A stretch of 64,000 nt of DNA from Nitrosococcus wardiae (lineage in GTDB: Bacteria; Pseudomonadota; Gammaproteobacteria; Nitrosococcales; Nitrosococcaceae), in assembly GCF_004421105.1 (NCBI RefSeq), contig NZ_CP038033.1:62001-126000 (forward strand), given 5' to 3'. The notes beneath the pieces were generated by a model. It saw only the letters and a program-made list of their open reading frames with translations. It made no database searches and was not told the DNA's origin. Of the stretch, positions 56,899-64,000 are shown one piece after another (position 1 is the stretch's first letter; each line of letters starts with the position of its first letter). Position numbers and translations under genes: made by a program.

Positions 56899-58386
56899 AT
56901 GAACCCCATGCTAGAGGCAGCCAAACAAAAACATAAGCTCTCCAAAAAAGAGTATAAAAAGGTGCTCCCCTTTTTACGCACCCGCTTATTGCTGATACAA
57001 CAGATGCTAACCAAAGCAGATTTTCCGGTCATTATTCTGATTTCGGGCGTTGATGGGAGTGGCAAGGGAGCAATTATCAATCGGCTTAACAAGTGGATGG
57101 ACCCCCATTACATTCAAACCCATGCTTTTGGCCCCCCCTCGGATGAAGAGCGAGAGCGTCCTCCCCATTGGCGCTATTGGCTTGCATTACCCCCCGACGG
57201 ACACATGGGTATCTTCGCCGGTTCCTGGTATAGCGATCCTCTCTCCCGTTATATGGAAGGACTGATGGATTTCAAGCAGATAGAGAAAGCGCTGGCCCGC
57301 ATTCACAAACTAGAAGAAGAACTCATTAAGGATGGTGCCTTAATTCTCAAATACTGGCTGCACCTTAGCAAAACCCAGCAACGTCAGCATTTCAAGGATC
57401 TCATGAAAAACCCTAAAACCCGCTGGCGGGTCACCAAGCGCGATCTGAAGCACCTTAAACTTTATGATAGGTTTTGCGCTATTGCAGAGCATACCCTAAA
57501 GGCAACCCATACGACCGAATCGCCCTGGCTAATCGTGAATGGGAGCAATCGATATTACCGGGATCTTAAAATTGGCAACGACCTCTATCACCGCATTACC
57601 TCTCATCTAGAAACGCGCATTTCAGCTACTGCCCCTCCCCCACCACCTCTGATAAAACCCCATTCCGCCAGAGAGACGGACCGACTGGGTGGGCTCGACC
57701 TGACCCAGTCTCTCTCAAAAAAAAGCTACAAAACTCAACGCAAGCACTACCAAGAGCGACTAAGCCAGCTAGCACGGCAGGCTAATAAAAACAAAGTCTC
57801 TACTCTCTTAGTATTTGAAGGCTGGGATGCCGCTGGCAAAGGGGGAGCCATTCGGCGCATCACTCAAGCCCTAGATGCCCGGCAATACCGCGTTATTCCT
57901 TTTGCCGCTCCCATGGATGAAGAAAAAGCCCACCATTATCTTTGGCGTTTTTGGCGCCACCTTCCGCGGGCCGGTCGAATCACCATTTATGATCGTAGCT
58001 GGTACGGGCGGGTGCTGGTGGAGCGCATCGAAGGCTTGGCCACCCATGCAGAATGGAGGCGCGCCTATGGGGAGATTAACGATTTTGAGGAAGAGCTCAC
58101 AGATCACGGGATTTTGGTTATCAAATATTGGCTGCATATTAGTCAAGAGGAACAACTACGCCGTTTCAAAGAACGGGAGAAAACCCCTTATAAACAATTC
58201 AAAATTACCGAGGAAGATTACCGCAATCGGGAAAAATGGGAAGAATACCAGGCGGCCGCCAACGAGATGATTGCGCGCACCCATACCCCCTATGCCCCCT
58301 GGTATTTAATCGAAGGCAATGACAAGCGCTTTACCCGGATTAAGGTCTTAAAAATCTTCTGTGAGCGGCTAGCTAATGCCCTTTAG
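56899..58386 (+). CDS. pap: Polyphosphate:AMP phosphotransferase (two-domain PPK2)
   Basis: 495 residues with two PPK2 domains. Domain 1 has Walker A GVDGSGKG (about 50-57) but its second motif reads FAGSWYSDP, lacking the Asp of the usual DRSWY. Domain 2 has GWDAAGKGG (about 310) and an intact YDRSWYGRVLVERIEG, so it is likely the catalytic half. Class II enzymes make ADP from AMP and polyphosphate. No Shine-Dalgarno site precedes the ATG. It converges with mtnC, overlapping by 4 bp. Confidence 0.9.
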   Translation: MNPMLEAAKQKHKLSKKEYKKVLPFLRTRLLLIQQMLTKADFPVIILISGVDGSGKGAIINRLNKWMDPHYIQTHAFGPPSDEERERPPHWRYWLALPPDGHMGIFAGSWYSDPLSRYMEGLMDFKQIEKALARIHKLEEELIKDGALILKYWLHLSKTQQRQHFKDLMKNPKTRWRVTKRDLKHLKLYDRFCAIAEHTLKATHTTESPWLIVNGSNRYYRDLKIGNDLYHRITSHLETRISATAPPPPPLIKPHSARETDRLGGLDLTQSLSKKSYKTQRKHYQERLSQLARQANKNKVSTLLVFEGWDAAGKGGAIRRITQALDARQYRVIPFAAPMDEEKAHHYLWRFWRHLPRAGRITIYDRSWYGRVLVERIEGLATHAEWRRAYGEINDFEEELTDHGILVIKYWLHISQEEQLRRFKEREKTPYKQFKITEEDYRNREKWEEYQAAANEMIARTHTPYAPWYLIEGNDKRFTRIKVLKIFCERLANAL

Positions 58387-59060
58387 GCGGCAAGAGAGTC
58401 AAAATCACGCACCTGGAGGTGGGATGCCGTGGGATTGAGTTCTCCCTCCCGAATCAGCCATACGGTTTGCATTCCTACCTTAGCTGCCGCATCTAATTCT
58501 TCCTCCACATCAGAAAGAAAAAGAATTTCTTCAGGCCGAAAACCGATGATTTCAGCAATACGCCGATAAGAATCGGGTGCTCGCTTCGAGCCAGTGCGGG
58601 TATCAAAATAGCCATCAAAAAGGGGTGTCAAGTCGCCCCCAGGGGTATGGGCGAATAATAACCTCTGAGCCTCAACGGAGCCAGAGGAGAAAACATAAAG
58701 CTTAAGACCCGCCTCATGCCAAGCACGCAAATTGCGCTCCACATCCGGGTAAAGGTGACTGGTAAAATCACCCTGCTGATAACCTGCCTCCCATAACAAT
58801 CCTTGCAGGGATTTCAGCGCTGACACCTTGGCATCGGCATCGATCCAAGCCAATAACTGGCGAATAATCCCTTTTTTATTCAAAGGCTTATCTGGCGTCT
58901 CCGCCTGCACTTCCTTAAGCAAAGGCGCCACCTGGGGATCTTCTGCATGTTGCTTCACAAAGTCTTCCATCCGTTCCCGCGCATAGGGGAAAAGCACGTC
59001 CTTCACGAAAGACAGGGAGGTGGTCGTCCCCTCAATATCCGTAACAATCGCCCGGATCAT
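58383..59060 (-). CDS. mtnC: Enolase-phosphatase E1 (acireductone synthase)
   Basis: 225 residues, HAD fold. The nucleophile motif DIEGTTTSLSF and the later LFLSDVEEELDAA are intact. It turns diketo-methylthiopentyl phosphate into acireductone. It is the last gene of mtnB-mtnD-mtnC, with 3 bp between it and mtnD. Confidence 0.94.
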   Translation of the reverse strand: MIRAIVTDIEGTTTSLSFVKDVLFPYARERMEDFVKQHAEDPQVAPLLKEVQAETPDKPLNKKGIIRQLLAWIDADAKVSALKSLQGLLWEAGYQQGDFTSHLYPDVERNLRAWHEAGLKLYVFSSGSVEAQRLLFAHTPGGDLTPLFDGYFDTRTGSKRAPDSYRRIAEIIGFRPEEILFLSDVEEELDAAAKVGMQTVWLIREGELNPTASHLQVRDFDSLAA

Positions 59061-59063
59061 GGC

Positions 59064-59606
59064 TTATTGACTCAAGCGGGGAAATCGATCCGCAATGTCG
59101 TCACCGGTAAAATCGGCAACCCACCCTTCTGGTGTGGTAAAGAGGCGGATACATTTCAAATTTGGATTTTCCCCCATATCAAACCAGTGGGGTAGGCCTG
59201 CAGGCACGCTAATAAAATCCCCCTGCTCACATAGCAAGGCGTATACTTTACCCTGAGTATGAAGATAAAACTGTCCCCGACCCTCCACAAAAAAGCGCAC
59301 CTCAAAATCGCTATGGGTATGTTCACTCAGGAATTTTTCCCGAAGTGCCTGCTTTTCTGGATGATCAGGCTTAACGCTAATCACATCCACTGACTTAAAA
59401 CCATACTCCCGACACAGCCGGTCTACGGAAGTTTGATAGGCCGCCAGGATTTCCTCCTGGGAAGCCCCCGGGGCCAAAGACTGGGGTGTCTCCCACCGTT
59501 GGAAACACACCCCGATCCCGTCCATGAATTTAGCAATCTCTTCAACTCCCCCATAGCTCTCAACCTGGGTGGAGTCATTTTCATGGTAAATTTTCAATAG
59601 GCTCAT
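59064..59606 (-). CDS. mtnD: Acireductone dioxygenase
   Basis: 180 residues, cupin fold. The metal site EHTHSDFEVRFFVEG (His, His, Glu) and a later His (GLPHWFDMG) are present. Depending on the metal (Fe or Ni), it gives the methionine keto-acid precursor or an off-pathway product. It overlaps mtnB by 4 bp. Confidence 0.94.
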   Translation of the reverse strand: MSLLKIYHENDSTQVESYGGVEEIAKFMDGIGVCFQRWETPQSLAPGASQEEILAAYQTSVDRLCREYGFKSVDVISVKPDHPEKQALREKFLSEHTHSDFEVRFFVEGRGQFYLHTQGKVYALLCEQGDFISVPAGLPHWFDMGENPNLKCIRLFTTPEGWVADFTGDDIADRFPRLSQ

Positions 59607-60229
59607 GGGCTTTGTAACCTCCGTCTGAGCACCTCACACTCAAACAAAAATTCTAAGGCCTCCACGTGGCGGCAGGCTTCCTCTACACTACGCCCCCAAG
59701 TATACAAGCCATGTCCTGCAATAAGATACCCAGGGCTGTCTGGATTTTGCCCCAAATAATCATCCACCGCAGCCGCTAAGCGGCCCATATCTTGGTCGTT
59801 AGGGAAAATAGGAACCCGCACGGTCGCCTGATGGGTCTTTATCCCGGGGAAAGCTTTCAATACCTCGTAATCGCTCAATATCAACTCACCCGATAGCATA
59901 CGGGACAATACAGTGGAGTAAACCGAATGGGTATGGAAAATGGCATTGACTTCAGGAACACGCCGGTATAAGGCGGCATGGAGCAGGGTCTCGGCGGAGG
60001 GATGCTTGCCGGTCGTTAAGGGATCACCTTGCAAATTCGCAAGCAGCATCCCCTCAGGGCTCAATTGACCCTTATGCCAACCGGACACGGTGATGACCAT
60101 GCCGTTGGAATCAATGCGGGCGGAAAAATTGCCGCTGGTGGCAGGAACCCAACCGCGCTCAAAAAAGAAACGGCCAACTCTTACCAATTGCGCCATAGCT
60201 TGTTGGCAAAGAGCATTCTTTTCATCCAA
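59603..60229 (-). CDS. mtnB: Methylthioribulose-1-phosphate dehydratase
   Basis: 208 residues from a TTG at 60229, preceded at about 10 nt by GAGGA; an ATG at 60196 (MAQLVRVGRF) is another possible start. Class II aldolase fold: GWVPATSGNFSARI, zinc ligands in FHTHSVYS and AGHGLYTWG. First of the three methionine-salvage genes seen here; mtnA and mtnN/mtnP are not in the window. Confidence 0.92.
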   Translation of the reverse strand: MDEKNALCQQAMAQLVRVGRFFFERGWVPATSGNFSARIDSNGMVITVSGWHKGQLSPEGMLLANLQGDPLTTGKHPSAETLLHAALYRRVPEVNAIFHTHSVYSTVLSRMLSGELILSDYEVLKAFPGIKTHQATVRVPIFPNDQDMGRLAAAVDDYLGQNPDSPGYLIAGHGLYTWGRSVEEACRHVEALEFLFECEVLRRRLQSP

Positions 60230-60362
60230 ATGTCACGAATCCTCTATAACAGGAATATTTTGCTCTATACAGGGCTGATGCCCGATCGCTGGCGCCGCCA
60301 CGACTAGGGGTACTGGTCTCCCCCTTCTAAACGGGAGAAGGTCACTGACAGCTCATAGCCCC

Positions 60363-60725
60363 CTACCCACCCTGCTCGATGCTGGCGGTGGATTCCTGCG
60401 GAGTTTTCTGCCTCCAAGATTGAGGTATTTTTCTACCACAGAATCCTTCTTCTGGGTAAAGGGGGGAAAGATCTAATGATAAAGTAATGACTTGCCACTC
60501 TTCTAAGAGTTTCCCATACACCTTATCGCTTTCCGCTTCATCTTGCACTTCTGGGTGTTCCGTCAACAATTGCAAGTGATGAACAATTGCCCGGGCGGTT
60601 TGGGAACAGGGATGGGTCATAAAGCGAGTCATGAGATAACAGACCGTAGCTTCTAATCCATAAAAAGCAACCTGCGGGCTGGTGCTCTTTTTTAATGGTA
60701 TTTCATTAGATATTGAGTTAGGCAT
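60363..60725 (-). CDS. Hypothetical protein behind a Fur-box promoter
   Basis: 120 residues from the ATG at 60725, which has an AAGGAG site 6 nt upstream; the frame is open to 60872 without a good start. Residues 20-75 are helical (GLEATVCYLMTRFMTHPCSQ and IVHHLQLLTEHPEVQDEAES), and the tail is polar. No metal-binding motif or membrane segment is visible. I do not recognise the family. The promoter carries a Fur box, so it should be made when iron is short. Confidence 0.65.
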   Translation of the reverse strand: MPNSISNEIPLKKSTSPQVAFYGLEATVCYLMTRFMTHPCSQTARAIVHHLQLLTEHPEVQDEAESDKVYGKLLEEWQVITLSLDLSPLYPEEGFCGRKIPQSWRQKTPQESTASIEQGG

Positions 60726-60813
60726 CTTGGCTCTCCTTAGACGCTGCCTCGGCTTTTGTTTAATTAGGGACAGTATCGTATATATAACATTTCTAGTTAG
60801 GCGCTTGTTAGGC

Positions 60814-60857
60814 GCTTGGGGCGAGCGTGACCGGACACGGACACGCTGACCCCAAGC
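60814..60857 (-). other. Leader hairpin in the Fur-controlled transcript
   Basis: GCTTGGGG (60814-60821) pairs with CCCCAAGC (60850-60857) and inner bases pair partly (CGAGCGTG with CACGCTG). It lies in the approximately 165-nt 5' leader of the 120-residue gene. The GTTAGGC motif occurs twice just beside it, but no attC-type structure is formed. Confidence 0.5.
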
Positions 60858-60896
60858 CCGATGAAGTTCCATCTAAATAGGGACCGCTATAGTGCA

Positions 60897-60915
60897 AATG
60901 ATAATAATTATCATT
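60897..60915 (-). promoter_or_regulatory. Fur box overlapping a minus-strand promoter
   Basis: AATGATAATAATTATCATT is a perfect 9-1-9 palindrome and contains the exact 7-1-7 Fur consensus TGATAATNATTATCA. On the minus strand a TTGACT (60925-60930) lies 17 bp upstream of a weak -10 (TAATTA) inside the palindrome. Fur bound here would block that promoter. It is also 154 bp upstream of rph on the other strand, whose control by iron is less likely. Confidence 0.85.
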
Positions 60916-61068
60916 AATAAATCAAGTCAAGCACTATCCTGCGCTGTTTTTCTTCCTTCCCTCCCTCATGGAGACCTAAAAGTTATAATATAGATTCTTG
61001 AACCTCTCATGACTCTTAGAAGAAGTTATGATGATAGGGGTTTTTAAAATCCGGAAAGGAAATCAACC

Positions 61069-61788
61069 ATGAGACCAAGCGGCCGCGCTCCAGACGAACT
61101 ACGCCCTATCCGCCTTACCCGCCACTACACCAAATATGCCGAAGGCTCGGTATTGGTGGAATTTGGCGATACTCGAGTTATCTGTAATGCTTCGGTTGAA
61201 GAACGAGTTCCCCGCTTTCTAAAAGGCAAAGGACAAGGTTGGGTGACTGCTGAATATGGAATGCTCCCCCGTTCTACCAATATCCGAATGGGGCGGGAAG
61301 CCGCTCAGGGACGGCAAGGAGGACGCACCATGGAGATTCAGCGCCTTATTGGCCGCTCTTTACGGGCGGTAGTCGATCTGACTGCCTTGGGGGAAGTCAC
61401 TGTGGCTATCGATTGTGATGTCATCCAGGCTGATGGGGGCACCCGTACCTCTGCCATCACAGGAGCCTACGTGGCCTTGGTAGACGCAGTTGGCAGCCTG
61501 CTTAAAAAAAGAGTCATTGCCCATAGTCCTATTCACGGCCAAGTGGCTTCAGTATCAGTCGGTATTTACGAAGGGAGGCCTGTGCTAGATTTAGATTATA
61601 TAGAAGATTCCACAGCGGAAACCGACATGAATGTGATCATGAATGAGGCCGGGGGATTTATTGAAATCCAAGGAACTGCCGAGGGCCATGCTTTCCGAAT
61701 GAACGAACTGCAAGCCATGCTCGATTTAGCGAAAACCGGAATTGGCACTTTACTTGCCAAACAGACAGAAGCCCTTGCCAAGAGTTAG
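61069..61788 (+). CDS. rph: Ribonuclease PH
   Basis: 239 residues, standard length. [14 protein letters not shown], the phosphate-binding RSLRAVVDL and the [18 protein letters not shown] block are intact. It trims tRNA 3' ends by phosphorolysis. The frame is full length, unlike the frameshifted form in some laboratory E. coli strains. rdgB follows 4 bp later. Confidence 0.96.
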   Translation: MRPSGRAPDELRPIRLTRHYTKYAEGSVLVEFGDTRVICNASVEERVPRFLKGKGQGWVTAEYGMLPRSTNIRMGREAAQGRQGGRTMEIQRLIGRSLRAVVDLTALGEVTVAIDCDVIQADGGTRTSAITGAYVALVDAVGSLLKKRVIAHSPIHGQVASVSVGIYEGRPVLDLDYIEDSTAETDMNVIMNEAGGFIEIQGTAEGHAFRMNELQAMLDLAKTGIGTLLAKQTEALAKS

Positions 61789-61792
61789 AATC

Positions 61793-62395
61793 ATGGCCCC
61801 GCTACAAATTATCTTGGCAAGCAATAATCCCGGCAAATTGCGGGAAATGGGCGAAATTTTAAGTAAGCTTAGCATGGAGGTCATTTCCCAGTCTGCATTC
61901 AAAGTGCCTGAGGTGGCAGAAACAGGTCTTAGCTTTGTGGAGAATGCCCTCATTAAGGCCCGCAATGCCGCCCGTCATACGGGGCTTGCTGCCATTGCCG
62001 ATGATTCCGGCCTTGAGGTGGATGCCCTAGATGGCCAGCCGGGAATCCACTCAGCCCGCTATGCAGGTCCAAACGCCACCGATCGGGAAAACCTGGAAAA
62101 ACTGTTAGAAAACCTCAAGGAGGTAGCTAAAAATCAGCTTAACGTCCGTTATCAATGTGTCATCGTCTATATGCGACATTGGCAAGATCCTACTCCACGG
62201 ATCTGCCAAGGAACTTGGGAAGGACAGATCATTTCCCCCCCCCAGGGCAGTGGCGGGTTTGGTTATGATCCTATCTTCTACCTGCCTGAGCGTCACTGTA
62301 CCGCAGCAGAGCTGCCACCAGCAGAAAAAAATCGCCTCAGCCACCGCGGCAAAGCCTTAAGGGCTCTGCTAGATGCCCTCCGCCAAGAAGCTTAA
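61793..62395 (+). CDS. rdgB: dITP/XTP pyrophosphatase (HAM1 family)
   Basis: 200 residues from the ATG at 61793; the frame is open back to 61742 inside rph. SNNPGKLREM, then LSFVENALIKARNAA and ADDSGLEVDAL are the family motifs. It removes non-canonical purine triphosphates from the nucleotide pool. The order rph-rdgB-hemW is typical of gammaproteobacteria. Confidence 0.95.
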   Translation: MAPLQIILASNNPGKLREMGEILSKLSMEVISQSAFKVPEVAETGLSFVENALIKARNAARHTGLAAIADDSGLEVDALDGQPGIHSARYAGPNATDRENLEKLLENLKEVAKNQLNVRYQCVIVYMRHWQDPTPRICQGTWEGQIISPPQGSGGFGYDPIFYLPERHCTAAELPPAEKNRLSHRGKALRALLDALRQEA

Positions 62396-62433
62396 AGGTT
62401 CCCTTCTTTACTGCCCAGGCAAAATATTCACCC

Positions 62434-63591
62434 ATGTTCCAATTCCATGCTTTACCCCCGCTTGCCCTGTATATCCATCTCCCCTGGTGCGTTCGAAAGT
62501 GCCCCTATTGCGATTTCAACTCCCACCCCTTGCCGGAGGAATTCCCGGAAACCGCTTATATCGATGCCCTAATCCGAGATTTGGAACAAGACCTGCCGCG
62601 GATCTGGGGCCGACGCATCCACAGCATCTTTATGGGAGGGGGAACCCCGAGTCTTTTTTCTCCAGAAAGCTTAGATCGGCTGCTCTCAGCTTTACGCGCT
62701 CGCCTACCTTGGGCACCTCAGGTGGAAATTACCCTGGAGGCTAATCCGGGAACCGTAGAACAAGGTCGCTTCACTGAATTTCGTTGCCTCGGCATCAACC
62801 GTCTCTCCCTCGGCATCCAGAGCTTTAACAATGAGGCACTTAAACGTCTGGGGCGAATCCACTCCTCCCAAGAGGCCTACCAAGCCATAGCAACAGCCCA
62901 TAGGGCGGGGTTTGATAATATTAACTTGGACCTCATGTTTGGTCTCCCCGGGCAAACAGAAACCCAAGCCCTGGCTGATATCACCACAGCCATTAACTTT
63001 GCCCCTAGCCATATTTCCCACTATCAGCTCACTATTGAGCCCCATACTTATTTTTATCGCTATCCCCCCCCCCTGCCTTCAGAGGAGGCTATCGATACCT
63101 GGCAAGAAGCCTGCCAAGCCCAGTTAACCCAGGGAGGTTATGGCCGCTATGAAGTATCCGCCTTTGCTAAAAAAGGTCGGCAATGTCAACATAACCTCAC
63201 CTATTGGCGTTTTGGGGATTATCTTGGGATAGGTGCTGGCGCCCATGAAAAAATCTCCGATGCCATGGAAAACCGCATCACTCGAATCTGGAAAATTAAA
63301 CATCCTTCAGCCTATCTTGCCAAAGCAGGCACACCGGAGGGCATTGGCGGGGAAACAATTCTCTCTCCCCGAGAGGCAGCCTTTGAATTTATGCTAAATG
63401 CCTTGCGCTTGACTGAGGGGGTTCCCAGCCGTCTGTTTCAGGAGCGGGTGGGTCTTCCCATTAGTGTGGTGGAAAAAGCCTTACACCAGGCAGAGGTCTT
63501 GGAATGGATTGAGTGGGATTTCCAACAGATTCGTCCCACGGAGAAAGGATTATCTTTGCTTAATGAATTACTGCAGCTATTTTTACCGTAA
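62434..63591 (+). CDS. hemW: Radical SAM heme chaperone HemW
   Basis: 385 residues. The 4Fe-4S site is LPWCVRKCPYCDF (Cys19, 23, 26), with GGGTPSLFSPESL after it. The HemW-specific C-terminal domain is present. It hands heme to respiratory proteins and is often mis-named as an oxygen-independent coproporphyrinogen oxidase; it lacks the extra N-terminal Cys of true HemN. It converges with the regulator gene, overlapping by 9 bp. Confidence 0.93.
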   Translation: MFQFHALPPLALYIHLPWCVRKCPYCDFNSHPLPEEFPETAYIDALIRDLEQDLPRIWGRRIHSIFMGGGTPSLFSPESLDRLLSALRARLPWAPQVEITLEANPGTVEQGRFTEFRCLGINRLSLGIQSFNNEALKRLGRIHSSQEAYQAIATAHRAGFDNINLDLMFGLPGQTETQALADITTAINFAPSHISHYQLTIEPHTYFYRYPPPLPSEEAIDTWQEACQAQLTQGGYGRYEVSAFAKKGRQCQHNLTYWRFGDYLGIGAGAHEKISDAMENRITRIWKIKHPSAYLAKAGTPEGIGGETILSPREAAFEFMLNALRLTEGVPSRLFQERVGLPISVVEKALHQAEVLEWIEWDFQQIRPTEKGLSLLNELLQLFLP

Positions 63592-64000
63592 GACGGGTTC
63601 TTTGTTCGTGTCTTCTAAAAAATGAGCCAAATGGATTAGATCGGCTAAATTTTTGGCCTCCAGTTTTTCCATCACCCGAGCGCGGTGAATTTCAACAGTT
63701 TTAGTGCTAATTCCGAGTTCTACAGCAACCACCTTGTTAGGTTTACCTTTCACAATAAGATTCATTACTTGGCGCTCGCGAGAGGTCAGGTGGGCCACCC
63801 GATGGGCAATTTCCTCCTGCTTTTGCTTGGTTTCACGCCTTTTTCGATCCAGTTCAATACTTCTCTCAATACGCTCTAACAGGATTTGGTTGTCAAAGGG
63901 TTTCATATGTAAACCGTTCATTTCAGGCATGCGGACATCAAGCACCAAACAACCTGATTGGCTAGGGTCTAATTTCTTCAGAAACTCCCCTGCCGAAGGG
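63583..64000 (-). CDS. FixJ/NarL-like response regulator with shortened receiver domain (runs off right edge)
   Basis: The frame is open to base 64000 without a start in view. It reads PSAGEFLKKLDPSQSGCLVL then DVRMPEMNGL, the phospho-Asp region of a FixJ-type receiver. It then jumps straight to KPFDNQILLERI, the end of the same receiver. In full-length relatives about 40 residues stand between, including the switch Thr/Ser and beta-4 to beta-5. The C-terminal LuxR-type HTH is intact (LTSRERQVMNLIVKGKPN, then STKTVEIHRARVMEKL). The junction is near 63904-63912. The frame is kept, so it may be a natural constitutive or degenerate form. Confidence 0.8.
   Translation of the reverse strand, partial: PSAGEFLKKLDPSQSGCLVLDVRMPEMNGLHMKPFDNQILLERIERSIELDRKRRETKQKQEEIAHRVAHLTSRERQVMNLIVKGKPNKVVAVELGISTKTVEIHRARVMEKLEAKNLADLIHLAHFLEDTNKEPVLR

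Noticed and set aside
60230-60362. SAM riboswitch upstream of mtnB
   Set aside because: A small hairpin (CTCCC/GGGAG type) is present but no SAM-riboswitch core could be matched.
60797-60821. Two GTTAGGC motifs near the Fur-controlled gene, considered as a second attC site
   Set aside because: They are direct repeats; there is no RYYYAAC partner at the right distance and the nearby stem does not place the core at its end.
1-64000. CRISPR arrays, rRNA genes, prophage or complete insertion sequences
   Set aside because: Looked for regular spaced repeats, rRNA sequence, and transposase or phage genes; none was found.

Overview
The window looks like a piece of a gammaproteobacterial chromosome, most like a Chromatiales or marine ammonia-oxidiser genome such as Nitrosococcus. 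This rests on the gene content seen here: the gmk-rpoZ-spoT-ridA-recG order, PpiD/HU with tRNA-Val and tRNA-Asp, a complete V/A-type ATPase operon, a phosphoketolase, a bioBFHCD operon and a methionine-salvage operon. The genus is an inference from gene content and cannot be proven from the sequence alone. GC content is moderate.

Layout, left to right. 1-4.4 kb is an accessory zone: the 5' part of an Mrr restriction gene, a well-formed integron-type attC site, a HEPN-motif protein, two paralogous small peptides with double-glycine leaders behind a sigma-54 promoter, a HicBA toxin-antitoxin pair and a decayed Uma2 nuclease gene. 4.4-13 kb is mostly core: an oligopeptide-type binding lipoprotein, fabI, a dicarboxylate/amino-acid symporter, ppiD, two tRNAs, hupB, a zinc-ribbon protein and a BON-domain protein. 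13.2-22.0 kb (minus strand) is a nine-gene V/A-type ATPase operon, followed upstream by an alpha/beta hydrolase and a phosphoribosyltransferase. 24-40 kb is core metabolism: nadE, an MlaC-like protein, the biotin operon, comF, a secreted nuclease, ubiA, recG, ridA, spoT, rpoZ and gmk.

40.3-52.3 kb is a defence island on the minus strand, placed between yicC and gmk, genes that are often neighbours in proteobacteria. It holds type I restriction genes hsdM, hsdS and hsdR. Between hsdS and hsdR lie an AlbA_2/GHKL-ATPase protein, a 28-residue mini-ORF and two overlapping DUF262 genes, one of which carries a DUF1524 HNH nuclease domain. Its upstream edge has a tandem TTAAGGG repeat with an inverted copy. 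53-64 kb returns to core: phosphoketolase, a polyphosphate:AMP phosphotransferase, mtnBDC, a Fur-controlled small protein, rph, rdgB, hemW, and a FixJ-like regulator whose receiver domain seems to have lost about 40 residues.

The most interesting signals are the paired double-glycine peptides with their sigma-54 promoter, the composite type I/DUF262 defence island, the attC-linked Mrr and HEPN genes, a 90-bp in-frame duplication at the atpC-atpI junction that duplicates a ribosome-binding site and start codon, a two-copy repeat whose core is inverted between copies, and an approximately 80-nt small-RNA candidate upstream of the mlaC-like gene.
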